In this document: piece by piece, positions 34,708 through 44,232 of the stretch
Layout of the letters: each line of letters starts with the position of its first letter
Position numbering within the stretch: position 1 is the first letter of the stretch
From: Enterococcus malodoratus ATCC 43197
GTDB taxonomy: Bacteria > Bacillota > Bacilli > Lactobacillales > Enterococcaceae
Direction: 5' to 3'
NCBI RefSeq assembly: GCF_000407185.1
Contig: NZ_KE136482.1
Span: forward strand, 310,001 to 374,000
DNA length: 64,000 nucleotides
Made by a program: the position numbers and the translations under genes
The notes under the pieces: model-generated
Databases searched by the model: none
What the model was told of the DNA's origin: nothing
Seen by the model: only the letters and a program-made list of their open reading frames with translations

Positions 34708-35607
34708 ATGAAGAAATTTAAAAAAATGGTGGCGATTGAGCCAACCAAATTATTGCCTGAGTGGGATGAAAAGTTGAAAACGTTGGCGGAGGAGACCGTC
34801 TTTTATGAAGATATTCCAACTGAATCATCAACAATCATTGAACGTATCGGCGATGCAGATTGTGTGATGTTGAGTTTTACCAGCTTTATTGACAAAGAAG
34901 TATTGGATGCTTGTCCGAACATTCGCTACATCGGCATTTGCGCCAGCTTATATGCACCTGAAAATGCAAATGTAGATATTCTTCATGCGGAAAAAAAGGG
35001 AATCTTGGTAACTGGTGTGCGGGATTATGGCGATGAAGGTGTGAAGGAATATGCCATCAGTGAATTGGTTCGCCTATTGCAAGGCCGTGGTCCTGCAATG
35101 TGGAAAGATGAACCGATGGAATTGACGAATGTCAAAGTTGGGATTGTCGGTATGGGCACAGTGGGCAGTCTATTAGCGCGGACAATGAACTTTTTTGGGA
35201 TGGACGTCAGTTATTACAGTCGCACGCGCAAACCCGAAATAGAAAAAGAATTAGGTATGGACTATCTATCATTGGACGATTTATTAGGGAAGGTCGATAT
35301 TTTAATCACTTGCCTGAACAAGAATGTTGTCTTGCTAGATGAAGTAGCCTTTAACAAATATGGCAATGGAAAAATTTTGATGAACGTGTCGATTGCACCC
35401 TCCCATGAAGTTTCGGCGCTAAAAACTTGGCTGGCGCAACCGGGAAATTATGCGTTCAGCGATACGGAAGCAGGGTTAGGAGAAGACGTAATCGGTTTGC
35501 CGAATGTTTTTGCTGGGAAAACCAACGCTGGACTGACCTCTATGGCAAAAGTACGCTTGGCGCAGAAAGTAATCGATAATATCGAAAATTTTCAAAAGAC
35601 CAACTAA
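34708..35607 (+). CDS. D-2-hydroxyacid dehydrogenase family protein
   Basis: 299 aa. The C-terminal NAD-binding domain has VGIVGMGTVGSLLAR (GxGxxG) and FSDTEAGLGED near the catalytic end; the N-terminal half is the usual flavodoxin-like substrate domain. It is shorter than typical family members, and the catalytic Arg, Glu and His are not all in canonical contexts, so the substrate cannot be named. AGGAGG site; monocistronic. Confidence 0.82.
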   Translation: MKKFKKMVAIEPTKLLPEWDEKLKTLAEETVFYEDIPTESSTIIERIGDADCVMLSFTSFIDKEVLDACPNIRYIGICASLYAPENANVDILHAEKKGILVTGVRDYGDEGVKEYAISELVRLLQGRGPAMWKDEPMELTNVKVGIVGMGTVGSLLARTMNFFGMDVSYYSRTRKPEIEKELGMDYLSLDDLLGKVDILITCLNKNVVLLDEVAFNKYGNGKILMNVSIAPSHEVSALKTWLAQPGNYAFSDTEAGLGEDVIGLPNVFAGKTNAGLTSMAKVRLAQKVIDNIENFQKTN

Positions 35608-35623
35608 TACGTATGAGTGTAGG

Positions 35624-35660
35624 AAACGGTTCAAGCAGATTTGCTTGAACCGTTTTTTTT
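35624..35660 (+). terminator. terminator of the hydroxyacid dehydrogenase gene
   Basis: AAACGGTTCAAGCA and TGCTTGAACCGTTT form a perfect 14-bp stem with a 4-nt loop and T-tract. Confidence 0.93.
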
Positions 35661-35746
35661 GCCAACTTCATGTAATGAAAAGTTACACAAAATGTTGCAA
35701 AATGAAAATTATTTTTATTCTATGTAAGTAAATATAACATAAGTTA

Positions 35747-35775
35747 TTGAAATCCCGATAAAAACTCGCTATGAT
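35747..35775 (+). promoter_or_regulatory. promoter of the 54-aa protein gene
   Basis: TTGAAA, exactly 17 nt, TATGAT. A leader of about 115 nt follows. Confidence 0.7.
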
Positions 35776-35781
35776 TATAAA

Positions 35782-35898
35782 AACAGAGTTAGGGACTGAC
35801 TGCTTAAGCCACAGAAATAAGTAGTTAGGTGATCCTGGCCTAAAGTCTCGCTATGAATTTTGCTCGCTGCCGGTTTTGAAAAGAAATGGGGAAAAGAT
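35782..35898 (+). ncRNA. structured 5' leader, candidate cis-regulatory RNA
   Basis: CTGACTGCTTA (35796-35806) pairs with TAAGTAGTTAG (35818-35828), 11 bp including two G-U pairs. GGGACT (35792-35797) can pair with AGTCTC (35844-35849), closing a domain that also holds AGG-TGAT-CCT. I cannot match it to a known riboswitch class. Pairings were read by eye. Confidence 0.35.
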
Positions 35899-36063
35899 AT
35901 GGAGTATCAGTACTTAGTTCAAGTCGAAACAATTGTTGGGGAAATGACGGAAGAAACATTCACGACTCATCGAGAAGCACTTTGCTATGCGACAAATTAC
36001 GGAAGGGTCAAGATGAGTAAAGTGTTTAAAGCGGGTGAACAGGTAAATGAATTCAATTATTAA
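35899..36063 (+). CDS. small hypothetical protein, 54 aa
   Basis: MEYQYLVQVETIVGEM... is acidic, with no signal or membrane segment, and appears to be a compact strand-helix fold. ATG 35899 has a GGGGA site. It has its own promoter, a structured leader and a terminator, which argue for a real gene. No family recognised. Confidence 0.65.
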   Translation: MEYQYLVQVETIVGEMTEETFTTHREALCYATNYGRVKMSKVFKAGEQVNEFNY

Positions 36064-36089
36064 TCGTAAGTTATGAGAAGTATTCGGCT

Positions 36090-36126
36090 AAAAGAGGGCT
36101 CGTCTTTACAGACGAAGCCCTCTTTT
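36090..36126. terminator. bidirectional terminator
   Basis: AAAAGAGGGCT-CGTCT and AGACG-AAGCCCTCTTTT pair, with one bulge. It serves the small gene and overlaps the 3' end of rarD on the other strand. Confidence 0.88.
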
Positions 36127-36995
36127 ACGTGATTCGATAACATTTCCGGCAACAAAAATTAAAATTCCCAGCCAAATAAAGGCGAAGGCGATAAATTGCG
36201 GCAGTTCATAAGGCTCATGGAATAGAAAGATTGCCATGGCCAGCATAATAGTAGGATTGACATATTGCAAAAAGCCGAGAGTGATATAAGACAATTTTTT
36301 ACAGCTGTCGCAAATAGCAGTAAAGGAATTGCTGTAACGATCCCAGCTCCAATAAGTAGTAAATTAGTGTTCATCGGATACTGCATAAATCCCGTTGGTG
36401 AAAGGAAAAACAGATAAATCAATCCAAAAGGAGTGATGATCAATGTTTCCAAAGTAATACTTGTAGCAGCGCTCAACTGCAATTGCTTTTTAGTCAGACC
36501 ATACAAACAGAAACTAGCGGCTAAAAAGAGCGAGTTGAAGGGGAAGACCCCGGTTTGAATCGTCAATAACACGACACCCGCGAGAGCCGAAAAGCTTGCG
36601 AGTTTTGCCTGTTTAGATAGTGGTTCTTTCAAATAAATGGCGCCTGCCAAGACATTTAGCAAGGGATTGATGTAATAACCCAAGCTGGCTTGTTGAACCT
36701 GCCCAATCGAGACAGTATAAATATAGATTCCCCAATTGAGAGAAATAAAAATCGCGGCGATGATAATGGCGAGGGTATTTCGTTTACTTTTCAATAGTTC
36801 CTTAACTTCTCGAATAAAAAGCGGAATTTTTCGAAATATAACTAAATAAATCGTCATAAAAATCAACGACCATACGATTCGATAAAATAGAATATCCACT
36901 GACCCGACATTTCCTAATAATTTCCAGTATAGCGGCAGGATGCCCCAAACTATATACGCACTAAACCCATAAACCAACCCAGAATCTTTTTTCAT
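36106..36995 (-). pseudogene. rarD: RarD-type EamA transporter, frameshifted
   Basis: The first 230 codons from ATG 36995 (AAGGAGG site) read as a RarD drug/metabolite transporter with ten-segment architecture (IVWGILPLYWKLLG, SLGYYINPLLNVL). At the T6 tract 36295-36300 the frame is lost. The next frame continues LSYITLGFLQYVNPTIMLAM through FHEPYE to a stop at 36106. One more A on the coding strand would give AVKKLSYITLGF and a full protein of about 296 aa. Substrate unknown. Confidence 0.85.
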
Positions 36996-37187
36996 TGGAA
37001 CCTCCTTCATTGAACAGTATTCATCATTTTAACATAAAAAAAACGAGGATTTTAATAAAAGATAAATTAAGGTTATTGATAAGTTGAGTAAGTTTGAAAA
37101 AATAGGGCAAATAGCACAATCATCCGTGTCTGAAATCTGACTGTTTAAGATTAACGGTTTCAAATTATTAGGGGAAAAATGGAACAT

Positions 37188-37215
37188 AAAAGACCATCAG
37201 CTAATGATGGCCTTT
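37188..37215 (-). terminator. terminator of the GNAT gene
   Basis: AAAGACCATCA and TGATGGCCTTT pair around GCTAA with one mismatch, with a short T-tract on the minus strand. Confidence 0.6.
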
Positions 37216-37254
37216 GAGACAGTTATTGTTTGATTTATTGTGGTATCGAAGAAG

Positions 37255-37689
37255 TCATGACCGCTGCCACTTCATGGATAATTCTATCTCATTTGTTTCA
37301 GCATCTAGTTTTTCTTCTTGAATCGTAAACTCTTTTTTCAGGTAGAATTGTACGGCATTCTCGTTCTTTTTATAGACATTCAGAGTTAACTGAGTATGAT
37401 CAGATTGTGCTTCCTCTAATAATTGGGTACCAATTCCCAGTGAGCGGTATTCATACAAAACGAAGATGCCCGCAATGTACTCGTCAATGAGACCAAGAAA
37501 ACCAACAATCTTTTTATCCTGATAGTAGGCATAAATGGTTGCACTTGGAAAAGAATTCAGCACAAACTGGTAATTATTATGCCAATACTCCTTACTGATG
37601 AAATCATGGGCCTCAATATTGCTCTTTAACCAAATTTGAGCGATAGCTTGTAAATCAGTACTGCTTAACTGGTCAATTAGTTTGATCAT
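37255..37689 (-). CDS. GNAT family N-acetyltransferase
   Basis: 144 aa. The acetyl-CoA-binding motif A is VLYEYRSLGIGTQLLEEAQ (R/QxxGxG/A type), followed by LTLNVYKKNENAVQFY, as in YjaB-like acetyltransferases. ATG 37689 has AAGGAG; the longer frame start has none. Acceptor unknown. Confidence 0.88.
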   Translation of the reverse strand: MIKLIDQLSSTDLQAIAQIWLKSNIEAHDFISKEYWHNNYQFVLNSFPSATIYAYYQDKKIVGFLGLIDEYIAGIFVLYEYRSLGIGTQLLEEAQSDHTQLTLNVYKKNENAVQFYLKKEFTIQEEKLDAETNEIELSMKWQRS

Positions 37690-37763
37690 ATTTTGCTCCT
37701 TAATTAATAATAAAACCAAAATTCTAAGCTCTAGTCTTTGAGTATTTTATCTATCTAAAAGAA

Positions 37764-38684
37764 TTAATAGCCCAATTGTCGGACACTATTTTCAATGTAA
37801 TCACTATATTGCGGGTATTCTGTTTTTAATACATCACTTTCAGCAATTACCGCCGATACAGCGCTTTGAACATCATTCGGCGAACCGCCGGCTGCGACTG
37901 CTTTGTTTTGATTATCGATTGCTGCATCCCTGGCTGCTGTTAACCGATTTTGGATATCCGCATATGCTTGATTTTCTTTTGACGCTTGATCATTTACTTC
38001 TGAAGAGGATTCTGCAACATCACTTGTAGAATTATTTGTACTAGTATCCGTTGGTGTGAATTCTATTGCTTGGTATACGGCGGCTTTGTGGGAATCGCTA
38101 TTTTTGCTAGTAAATGCTAATGCAATATGACCATTGTTCATAGTATAGGCAAAAATTTTAGTATCGTTTCCGTTAAAGGGAGTTAAAAAGTCGGCACTAA
38201 CCGCATTTGTTGTATCAGAAAGTTTGAGTTCGGTATTAGCTTTAACTGTTTTTTCTGTTCCGTTTTCTACCACGTTTATTTTTTTAGTCGAGATATTTTT
38301 TGGAACAAGAGAAGCATTTTCTCCCATATGTGCTGTAGGATCGGTATTGGCTTTTGCTCGAGAAGCAACCATTATATCGCTGCGATCGCTATATGTTGTT
38401 ATCGCAAAACCTAATTGATCATAGTTTCCTTGATAAATCTGATTGCCTGGAAAAGCAACACTATATGGATAATCATTTTTTTGCGAGCTGCTCCTATCGT
38501 TAGAACTTTCGCTAGCTTGGGAGGACGAAATAGAAGACTCACTTGATGTGTTGTGGTTTGAGTCCTTGTTGCTTTGCCCGTAGAAAAACATACCTAGCAG
38601 AGCTATGATTATTATGACTGCTATTATAATGAACCATTTTAGTTTGGATTTCTTCTTCATCATTTGATTTTGGTTTCTTTGCAT
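37764..38684 (-). CDS. membrane-anchored Ser-rich protein, unknown function
   Basis: 306 aa. A basic N-terminus (MMKKKSKLKW) and one membrane segment (about residues 18-37) lead to a Ser/Asn-rich linker and an extracellular domain of about 140 residues. A second Ser-rich spacer and a C-terminal helical domain (ENQAYADIQNRLTAARDAA) follow. No lipobox cysteine, so it is anchored by the uncleaved segment. Ligand and role unknown. Confidence 0.75.
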   Translation of the reverse strand: MQRNQNQMMKKKSKLKWFIIIAVIIIIALLGMFFYGQSNKDSNHNTSSESSISSSQASESSNDRSSSQKNDYPYSVAFPGNQIYQGNYDQLGFAITTYSDRSDIMVASRAKANTDPTAHMGENASLVPKNISTKKINVVENGTEKTVKANTELKLSDTTNAVSADFLTPFNGNDTKIFAYTMNNGHIALAFTSKNSDSHKAAVYQAIEFTPTDTSTNNSTSDVAESSSEVNDQASKENQAYADIQNRLTAARDAAIDNQNKAVAAGGSPNDVQSAVSAVIAESDVLKTEYPQYSDYIENSVRQLGY

Positions 38685-38844
38685 GATAGACACCCGCCCA
38701 AAAAGTATTTATTCAATTATATCGCAACATGGCATAAATATATCGTCGGACCACTCGATTCTACTTGCCTATCAAGTAATCGGTTAAAAAAATTCTTTAG
38801 AGGGTAATCGCTAAAGCGAGCCACCAGAGCCCACGGCTTTAAAA

Positions 38845-39255
38845 CTAATCCTGATAAGAGTTATATTTAGTCAAACGCTCCTCCAAACTCCCTGTGTGCA
38901 GCTCAAACAGATGATTGTCATAATCATAAAAGTAAATAGATTCACCTTCGCCAGTGATTCTTGACCGGCCTTTTTCAATTTTTAGACCGGCTTTTTTAAT
39001 GCGAGAGCGATACCCCTCCAGCTCTGAAATGGGAATATTGAATGCAATATGGTTATAACTCTTAGGCAAGTCCACTGTTGGATCTTCCATTAGTGCGATC
39101 CAGAGAGAATCAAGGAGAAAGAATTTTTCTGGATGAACAGAAAATTGAATAGCCTCACTAGAATAAATTTCTTTCGCGCCAAAGACATTTTTTAACATAT
39201 TAGATGAACGTTCAAGATTTTTTACGATAAACGTGATGTGACTGATTGAAGGCAA
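38845..39255 (-). CDS. fosX: FosX-type fosfomycin resistance hydrolase (VOC family)
   Basis: 136 aa. SHITFIVKNLERS, FGAKEIYSS, SYNHIAFNI, and IYFYDYDNHLFELHTGSLEERL match FosX, with metal ligands His6, the His in YNHIAF, and Glu in FELHTG. FosX opens the epoxide of fosfomycin with water using Mn2+. TTG start with AAAGGAG 9 nt upstream gives the usual family length of about 134 residues. Likely intrinsic rather than acquired, as no mobile signs surround it. Confidence 0.88.
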   Translation of the reverse strand: MPSISHITFIVKNLERSSNMLKNVFGAKEIYSSEAIQFSVHPEKFFLLDSLWIALMEDPTVDLPKSYNHIAFNIPISELEGYRSRIKKAGLKIEKGRSRITGEGESIYFYDYDNHLFELHTGSLEERLTKYNSYQD

Positions 39256-39290
39256 TAAGAGCCGCTCCTTTCGTTTGAAAATACTTAATA

Positions 39291-39318
39291 AAAAAACCAT
39301 TCAACTGGATGAATGGTT
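39291..39318 (-). terminator. terminator of the 85-aa membrane protein gene
   Basis: AACCATTCA and TGAATGGTT pair around 6 nt, followed on the minus strand by a run of Ts. Confidence 0.85.
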
Positions 39319-39574
39319 AAGAATTCAATTTATTTCTAAATTTAGCAAATACGACAGCGGTACCGATAACCACACTGTAATACAAAAGCGGTATGAGTGG
39401 CGAGCCGAATCCTTCGAAATAATAATAATAGAATACCAATGATCCGCCAGAGAAAAAACAAGCAGCAAACATTTGGAATAGGGAGGGTCTTCTTTTGAAC
39501 AAAGCGATCGTATATGCGCCTAAAACAGCACCAAGTGCACAAATTAGAAAAGCAGCAACATCTCTAGGTAACAT
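39317..39574 (-). CDS. small membrane protein, 85 aa
   Basis: Three hydrophobic segments, the middle one rich in Tyr (FYYYYFEGF). TGGAGGTGG site before ATG 39574. Upstream of fosX in the same direction but separated by a terminator. No known family. Confidence 0.65.
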   Translation of the reverse strand: MLPRDVAAFLICALGAVLGAYTIALFKRRPSLFQMFAACFFSGGSLVFYYYYFEGFGSPLIPLLYYSVVIGTAVVFAKFRNKLNS

Positions 39575-39687
39575 GATAACCACCTCCAATTTTATTATAC
39601 ACCGTGATATTAATTCAGTAAAACGGATTCTGAGTTAAGCGGATGGGCGATCTAACAGTCAAAAACAGCGCAATTTTTCGTTTTACA

Positions 39688-39725
39688 AAAATACTCCTCT
39701 AGCTAAAAACTAGGGGAGTACTTTT
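39688..39725 (-). terminator. terminator of the galM-galK operon
   Basis: AAAATACTCCTCTAG and CTAGGGGAGTACTTTT pair with one G-T, with T-tract on the minus strand. Confidence 0.88.
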
Positions 39726-39735
39726 ATTAAGCAAA

Positions 39736-40905
39736 TTAACCGATCTTAGTTGTTCCGCTGCCGATATGAGCAACGTAAAAGTCTGGAGCATAACCGACAG
39801 TCTTCATGTAGTCGTCATAGACGTTGTTTTTGAAGACGGGAATATTTTCTTCCTTAACTAGGGCAATGGCGCAACCGCCAAAGCCTGCACCTGTCATGCG
39901 GGCACCAAGGACGCCGTCCTGAGCTTGGGCAGCATCGACCAATGTGTCTAATTCGATTCCCGTTACTTCATAATCGTGGCGCAGGGAATAGTGAGACGCA
40001 TTCAATAATTTTCCGAAAGCTTCTAAGTTGCCTTGGACTAATTCTGCTTTTGCTTCTAATGTTCGTTGATTCTCTGTTACGGCATGGCGTGCACGACGGA
40101 TCAAGGTTTCATCACCGATCAATGCAGTATTGGCTTCAAAGGTTGCTTCATCAAGATTACCTAATGATTGGATGTCTAATTGTTTTTGCAGCCGAGCCAA
40201 GGCTTCTTCACATTCGCTGCGGCGTTCGTTGTATTTGGAATCCGCAAGCTCACGCCGTTTATTGGTATTCATGATGACTACAGCATAGCCGTCAAGTTTT
40301 ACCGGCACCATTTCATATTTCAACGTATTCGTATCTAAGAGGATCGCTTGGTCAACATCGCCAAAGCCGATTGCGAATTGGTCCATGATTCCTGAATTTA
40401 CACCGATAAATTCATTTTCGACTTTTTTACCGGTTTTAACGAGTTCAAGGCGGTCGGTATCTAGGTTAAATAGATCTTCCAACATCACTCCGACTAATAG
40501 TTCTAATGAAGCACTGCTGGAAAGTCCCGCTCCATTAGGAATCGTTCCTTCGACCAATAAGTCAAAACCGTGGTCAATCGTATGACCTGCTTCCTTCAGC
40601 TTTAAGACCATGCCTTTAACATAATTGGCCCAATTGTCTTTTTTAGCGTAAGTTAAATCGTTTAGATCAAAGGTAATAACACCGATATCCTCAAAGTTGG
40701 TAGAATAAACCAACACCTTCGTGTCTTCGCGAGGAGCTGCCACGCCATAAGTACCGTAAGTGATTGATGCAGGGAAGACATGTCCGCCGTTATAATCCGT
40801 ATGTTCACCGATCAAGTTGATTCGACCAGGAGAAAAATATTGCGTCGTTTCCTTTGGACCAAAAATTTCAGCAAATTTTGTGTTGAGTTCGCGTTTAATT
40901 TCCAT
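39736..40905 (-). CDS. galK: galactokinase
   Basis: 389 aa GHMP kinase that phosphorylates alpha-D-galactose at C1. The galactose signature is [15 protein letters not shown], the ATP loop is [13 protein letters not shown], and a late [16 protein letters not shown] is conserved. It overlaps galM by 11 nt. galT and galE are not in the window. Confidence 0.97.
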   Translation of the reverse strand: MEIKRELNTKFAEIFGPKETTQYFSPGRINLIGEHTDYNGGHVFPASITYGTYGVAAPREDTKVLVYSTNFEDIGVITFDLNDLTYAKKDNWANYVKGMVLKLKEAGHTIDHGFDLLVEGTIPNGAGLSSSASLELLVGVMLEDLFNLDTDRLELVKTGKKVENEFIGVNSGIMDQFAIGFGDVDQAILLDTNTLKYEMVPVKLDGYAVVIMNTNKRRELADSKYNERRSECEEALARLQKQLDIQSLGNLDEATFEANTALIGDETLIRRARHAVTENQRTLEAKAELVQGNLEAFGKLLNASHYSLRHDYEVTGIELDTLVDAAQAQDGVLGARMTGAGFGGCAIALVKEENIPVFKNNVYDDYMKTVGYAPDFYVAHIGSGTTKIG

Positions 40906-41938
40906 GCTTATTCGCTTCTTTCAAGTTTATTTTAAATTCTGTGGTGGTTTCGAAAGGTTCATTCGCCGCCAGCTTTATCGAGCCGAATGCTGGGTATTGC
41001 TCAGCGCCAGGGGCGATTTGCGTTTCAAAAGTAATTCCACCGTGATCCGCTAATTTTTTTCCGCGCATCTCTGGGGCGTTATCCCCGAAGTTTGCGGTAA
41101 AGATCACGACACTTGAAGCATCTGTTGAAACGACAACTTCGACTGTGCCATCCGGACTGACCAGCTTAGCAGCGGGTGTGTTCAAGTCGTTTTCCTTTAG
41201 AAAGAAGGGATGATCAATCCCGTTGAACTGATTTTTTTGTTCAAAGTCGCTAGTAAATACGCTAGCCAAATTCTTTGGCGTTTGAAAATCAAAGGGAGTA
41301 CCGGCAAGAGTTGCTTTTTCGCCTGTTGGAATACTGTCTTGACGCAGCGGAGCGAAGTCGGCACTATTCACCCAAAGCTGATGATTATCGATTGACTGGG
41401 TAACGTCTCCGGTCAAATTGAAATAAACATGGTTCGTCGGATTAAATAAAGTCGTTTGATCGCTGACGCCTTTTGTCGTTAAGCGCCAAACATTTTCTTG
41501 AGTCAGGGTATAGCGCACCTCAACATTTAAATTCCCAGGGAAGCCATGTTCGCCGTCGGGACTAACAGTTGTAAAAATAATAGAGGCCTCTTTTTCCCCA
41601 TCTTCAATCGTATAATCCCATTTCTTTGTTTCGAAGCCTGGTTGGCCGCCATGCAAAGAATGACCGTTCAATGGATCTGTCATGACTTGATAGCTTTGGC
41701 CCTCAAGTGTGAAACGACCAGCTTCGATTCGACCGGCTGTTCGGCCGATTGAGGCTCCGATAAATGCATCTTTTGCTAAATATTCCTCGGCAGAATCAAA
41801 GCCTAAGATCAATTCCATTTCGCGCCCAAGACTGACAATCCGTGCTCCCAAATCCGTGACGGACAGATGGAAACCGGCTTCATTTTCAATAGTGATCAGG
41901 TGGTAGTTTTTGCCAAAATCTTTTTCTGTAATATGCAT
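40895..41938 (-). CDS. galM: aldose 1-epimerase (mutarotase)
   Basis: 347 aa. [12 protein letters not shown], the catalytic His in NGHSLHGG and in [13 protein letters not shown], and the C-terminal Glu in GGITFETQ are the GalM residues. It supplies alpha-galactose to galactokinase. AGAGAGG site. First gene of the operon. Confidence 0.95.
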   Translation of the reverse strand: MHITEKDFGKNYHLITIENEAGFHLSVTDLGARIVSLGREMELILGFDSAEEYLAKDAFIGASIGRTAGRIEAGRFTLEGQSYQVMTDPLNGHSLHGGQPGFETKKWDYTIEDGEKEASIIFTTVSPDGEHGFPGNLNVEVRYTLTQENVWRLTTKGVSDQTTLFNPTNHVYFNLTGDVTQSIDNHQLWVNSADFAPLRQDSIPTGEKATLAGTPFDFQTPKNLASVFTSDFEQKNQFNGIDHPFFLKENDLNTPAAKLVSPDGTVEVVVSTDASSVVIFTANFGDNAPEMRGKKLADHGGITFETQIAPGAEQYPAFGSIKLAANEPFETTTEFKINLKEANKHGN

Positions 41939-42057
41939 CTAAAAACCTCTCTTTTTGTGTATTGGAGAATTCCTCGTGTCCCAATAATTTTATCGATTTC
42001 TGGCTAAAGTGACAAGGACTAGCTGATCCATCACTAGTGGATGCCTTCAATTTATCA

Positions 42058-42071
42058 AGAAATCGCTTTCT
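42058..42071. promoter_or_regulatory. cre-like box upstream of galM
   Basis: AGAAATCGCTTTCT matches the cre consensus at 12 of 14 positions and is nearly palindromic. It lies about 120 nt before galM. Confidence 0.45.
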
Positions 42072-42128
42072 TTGTAACGTATTTCTGTGACGACTATTTA
42101 ACTTTTTGTTGCATTTTGTCCATAAATA

Positions 42129-42158
42129 AAACGGGCCAACGCAATTGTTGGTCCGTTT
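42129..42158. terminator. terminator of the TMEM175-like gene
   Basis: AAACGGGCCAAC and GTTGGTCCGTTT pair with one G-T around a 6-nt loop. Confidence 0.8.
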
Positions 42159-42163
42159 AGTAA

Positions 42164-42736
42164 TTATATCCGAGCGTTTCCGTTCCGATTGAAAACCAGT
42201 GTAAAAATTGAGGCCAGCGCTAAGACGACCCACGTGAAAATTGGAATGAACCAGCTAATGAAGAAGGACAGAAGTCCGCCGCCAATAAAAATAATCAGAT
42301 CTTGTTTATTCAAGAAACCGATTTGTTTGATTTTCCCAGCATTTTCAGGATTTGATTGCGCAAGGCAGTAGGTAAGGTAGACGTAGCTGATTACCCATAA
42401 AAAGATATTCGCTAAGTACAATAACGAAGCCCCGCGATAGGCTGGAAATTTTCCAGCGAAGGAGGTAGTAAATGGGATAATGGACAAAAAGAACAGCCAG
42501 AAGGCATTTGCCCAAAAAATGTTCTTCGTCATCTTATTTGAAAGTTTAAAAAGCTGGTAGTGGTCATACCAAGTGGTAAATATCAGAAAAAAACTAACGA
42601 TATAAACTAAAAAACTTCTCCAATTTTCCATTACTAAATGAATATCAGGGGTATCAGGAGATTTGAATTCTAACACTAAAATAGTTACAACAATGGCAAT
42701 TACGGCATCGCTTGACGCTTCAATACGGGTTTTCAT
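42164..42736 (-). CDS. TMEM175 family potassium channel-like protein (DUF1211)
   Basis: 190 aa with six membrane segments. RIEASSDAVIAIVVTILVLEF at the start is the RxxxFSDxxxAI selectivity-filter motif of the family (Ser in place of the usual Phe). Bacterial members form tetrameric K+ leak channels. Monocistronic with a weak ribosome site. Confidence 0.9.
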   Translation of the reverse strand: MKTRIEASSDAVIAIVVTILVLEFKSPDTPDIHLVMENWRSFLVYIVSFFLIFTTWYDHYQLFKLSNKMTKNIFWANAFWLFFLSIIPFTTSFAGKFPAYRGASLLYLANIFLWVISYVYLTYCLAQSNPENAGKIKQIGFLNKQDLIIFIGGGLLSFFISWFIPIFTWVVLALASIFTLVFNRNGNARI

Positions 42737-42827
42737 ATGGACACTCTTTTCTATTAAATAAGATTAGTTTAAACAAAAAAATAAAAAAAGAGTATTATTT
42801 ACACTTGAAGTCAAGGGATTTGTTGAG

Positions 42828-43196
42828 TTAGCGCCAGAACTTCGTGTAATCTGCCTTATCTTGAAGGTTAAACGTGATCATATCCTTTAAAAGAGTGTAA
42901 TTGATCTGTTCCGTCCATTTAATGCGAAAGATATTGTTTGTATGGCTATAGCCGATTTTTTGAATAGCAGGTAAAAACTTATTTAGACAGGCGACTTCTG
43001 GGGAAACAGCCAGGTGCTTTTTGGCCGTACTGATCCCAAGAATAAACGTTCCGTGGTGAGTAAACATCGGTTCGTTCCAAGCGATCCGCGTATTTAATTC
43101 AGGAAATTCAGACAAAATCCATTGAAAAAGCTCCCTGAGTTTGTTTCTGTGATCGTCATTCTCAATGTGGGTTAGGTAATCTTCGAAAGTATCCAT
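42828..43196 (-). CDS. DUF1801/YdhG-like protein
   Basis: 122 aa. FEDYLTHIENDDHRNKLRELFQWI, RIAWNEPMFTHHGTFILGIS and HLAVSPE are typical of the DUF1801 fold related to frataxin and YjbR. Iron-chaperone roles have been proposed for relatives but are not established. ATG 43196 has AAGGAG; the longer reading is unlikely. Confidence 0.85.
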   Translation of the reverse strand: MDTFEDYLTHIENDDHRNKLRELFQWILSEFPELNTRIAWNEPMFTHHGTFILGISTAKKHLAVSPEVACLNKFLPAIQKIGYSHTNNIFRIKWTEQINYTLLKDMITFNLQDKADYTKFWR

Positions 43197-43249
43197 CGCT
43201 GTGCTCCTTTTTCTTTTTAGTATACCAGCAGAAGGAGAAAAATCAGAGC

Positions 43250-43275
43250 AAAAAAGACCAGCAAGTGTGCTGATC
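43250..43275 (-). terminator. terminator of the CPBP gene
   Basis: On the minus strand GATCAGCA and TGCTGGTC pair around a 4-nt loop and are followed by six Ts. Confidence 0.8.
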
Positions 43276-43306
43276 CTTAGAGTGAATGGAAGAAGATAAC
43301 AAACCA

Positions 43307-43945
43307 TCAATGCTGCAATAGCACCAATAAAATCGTACTAGAATCAAATAGGACATGAATGATCCAGCTAGTCCAAATCGAATTGGTTTTGATTGCGGCA
43401 CGGTTAAAAATTAATCGTGCGACTCCTTGAATGAGCAGGATATGGGCCAAGGTGTGAAGAACATTCCCATCATTGTAGGTCGAATAGTGAATCAATCCGA
43501 AAATGAGTGCAGACAGAAGGCTGGCGATGGGCAATGAGAATTTACTAGAAAAAACACTTAAGAAATAGATCGAAAGCAGCTCTTCACCCATAAGCATGAT
43601 TGGAATGGTAAAAAGCAACAACCAGCTTGGATTATCATTGATCGGATTGCCTTGCAGATGCCAGCCCAAACCATAATTCAATAGAAGCGAAACGACGATG
43701 CTGACGAGCCAATTAAGCAGAAAGTAACCAATGATGATTTTTACTGGATGAAGCGGTTTTCCGAAAATCGCTTGAACGGACTTCTTAGGATAAACGATAA
43801 GCAGCGCAATCAAACTAGTCGCTGCAACCGAGAAAAATCCAAGGTAGCCTGGGCCAAAAAGTAAAATAGCCAAACCAGCTATTAGGATGGCAGTGGCGAT
43901 GCCGATATTTTTGAAAGCAACTTGTTTATTCAATATTTTATCCAT
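43307..43945 (-). CDS. CPBP family intramembrane metalloprotease
   Basis: 212 aa, about six membrane segments. LMGEELLSIYFL carries the EE pair, FGLIHYST the FxxxH motif, and a late SWIIHVLFDS the final His. The usual Arg after EExxx is replaced in EELLSIYFL, so activity is less certain than for the other CPBP gene at 23763. GAGGAG site; monocistronic. Confidence 0.82.
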   Translation of the reverse strand: MDKILNKQVAFKNIGIATAILIAGLAILLFGPGYLGFFSVAATSLIALLIVYPKKSVQAIFGKPLHPVKIIIGYFLLNWLVSIVVSLLLNYGLGWHLQGNPINDNPSWLLLFTIPIMLMGEELLSIYFLSVFSSKFSLPIASLLSALIFGLIHYSTYNDGNVLHTLAHILLIQGVARLIFNRAAIKTNSIWTSWIIHVLFDSSTILLVLLQH

Positions 43946-44232
43946 GATCTTGCTCCTCGTGTGAGTTTTTTTGCTATCGTGAACTATACGCTTCTTTTTT
44001 AAATAAACCAGCTTATTTTATTTGTTTCAGAAAACTGACGGAAGAGAACGATTGCAACGAATCAGTCAATATGTCTGGTTCGTTACTTAAACTATCATCA
44101 TTGAAACAAAAATTAGCTGATCGCGCAATTTTTTTGATTATTGAAAATAATTGGATTCGCAGCGATTACGCGGTATTCTGAGTTGATTTCATGTATAATT
44201 TAAAATGAAAAATCAGGCTGGAGGAAGAGCTG

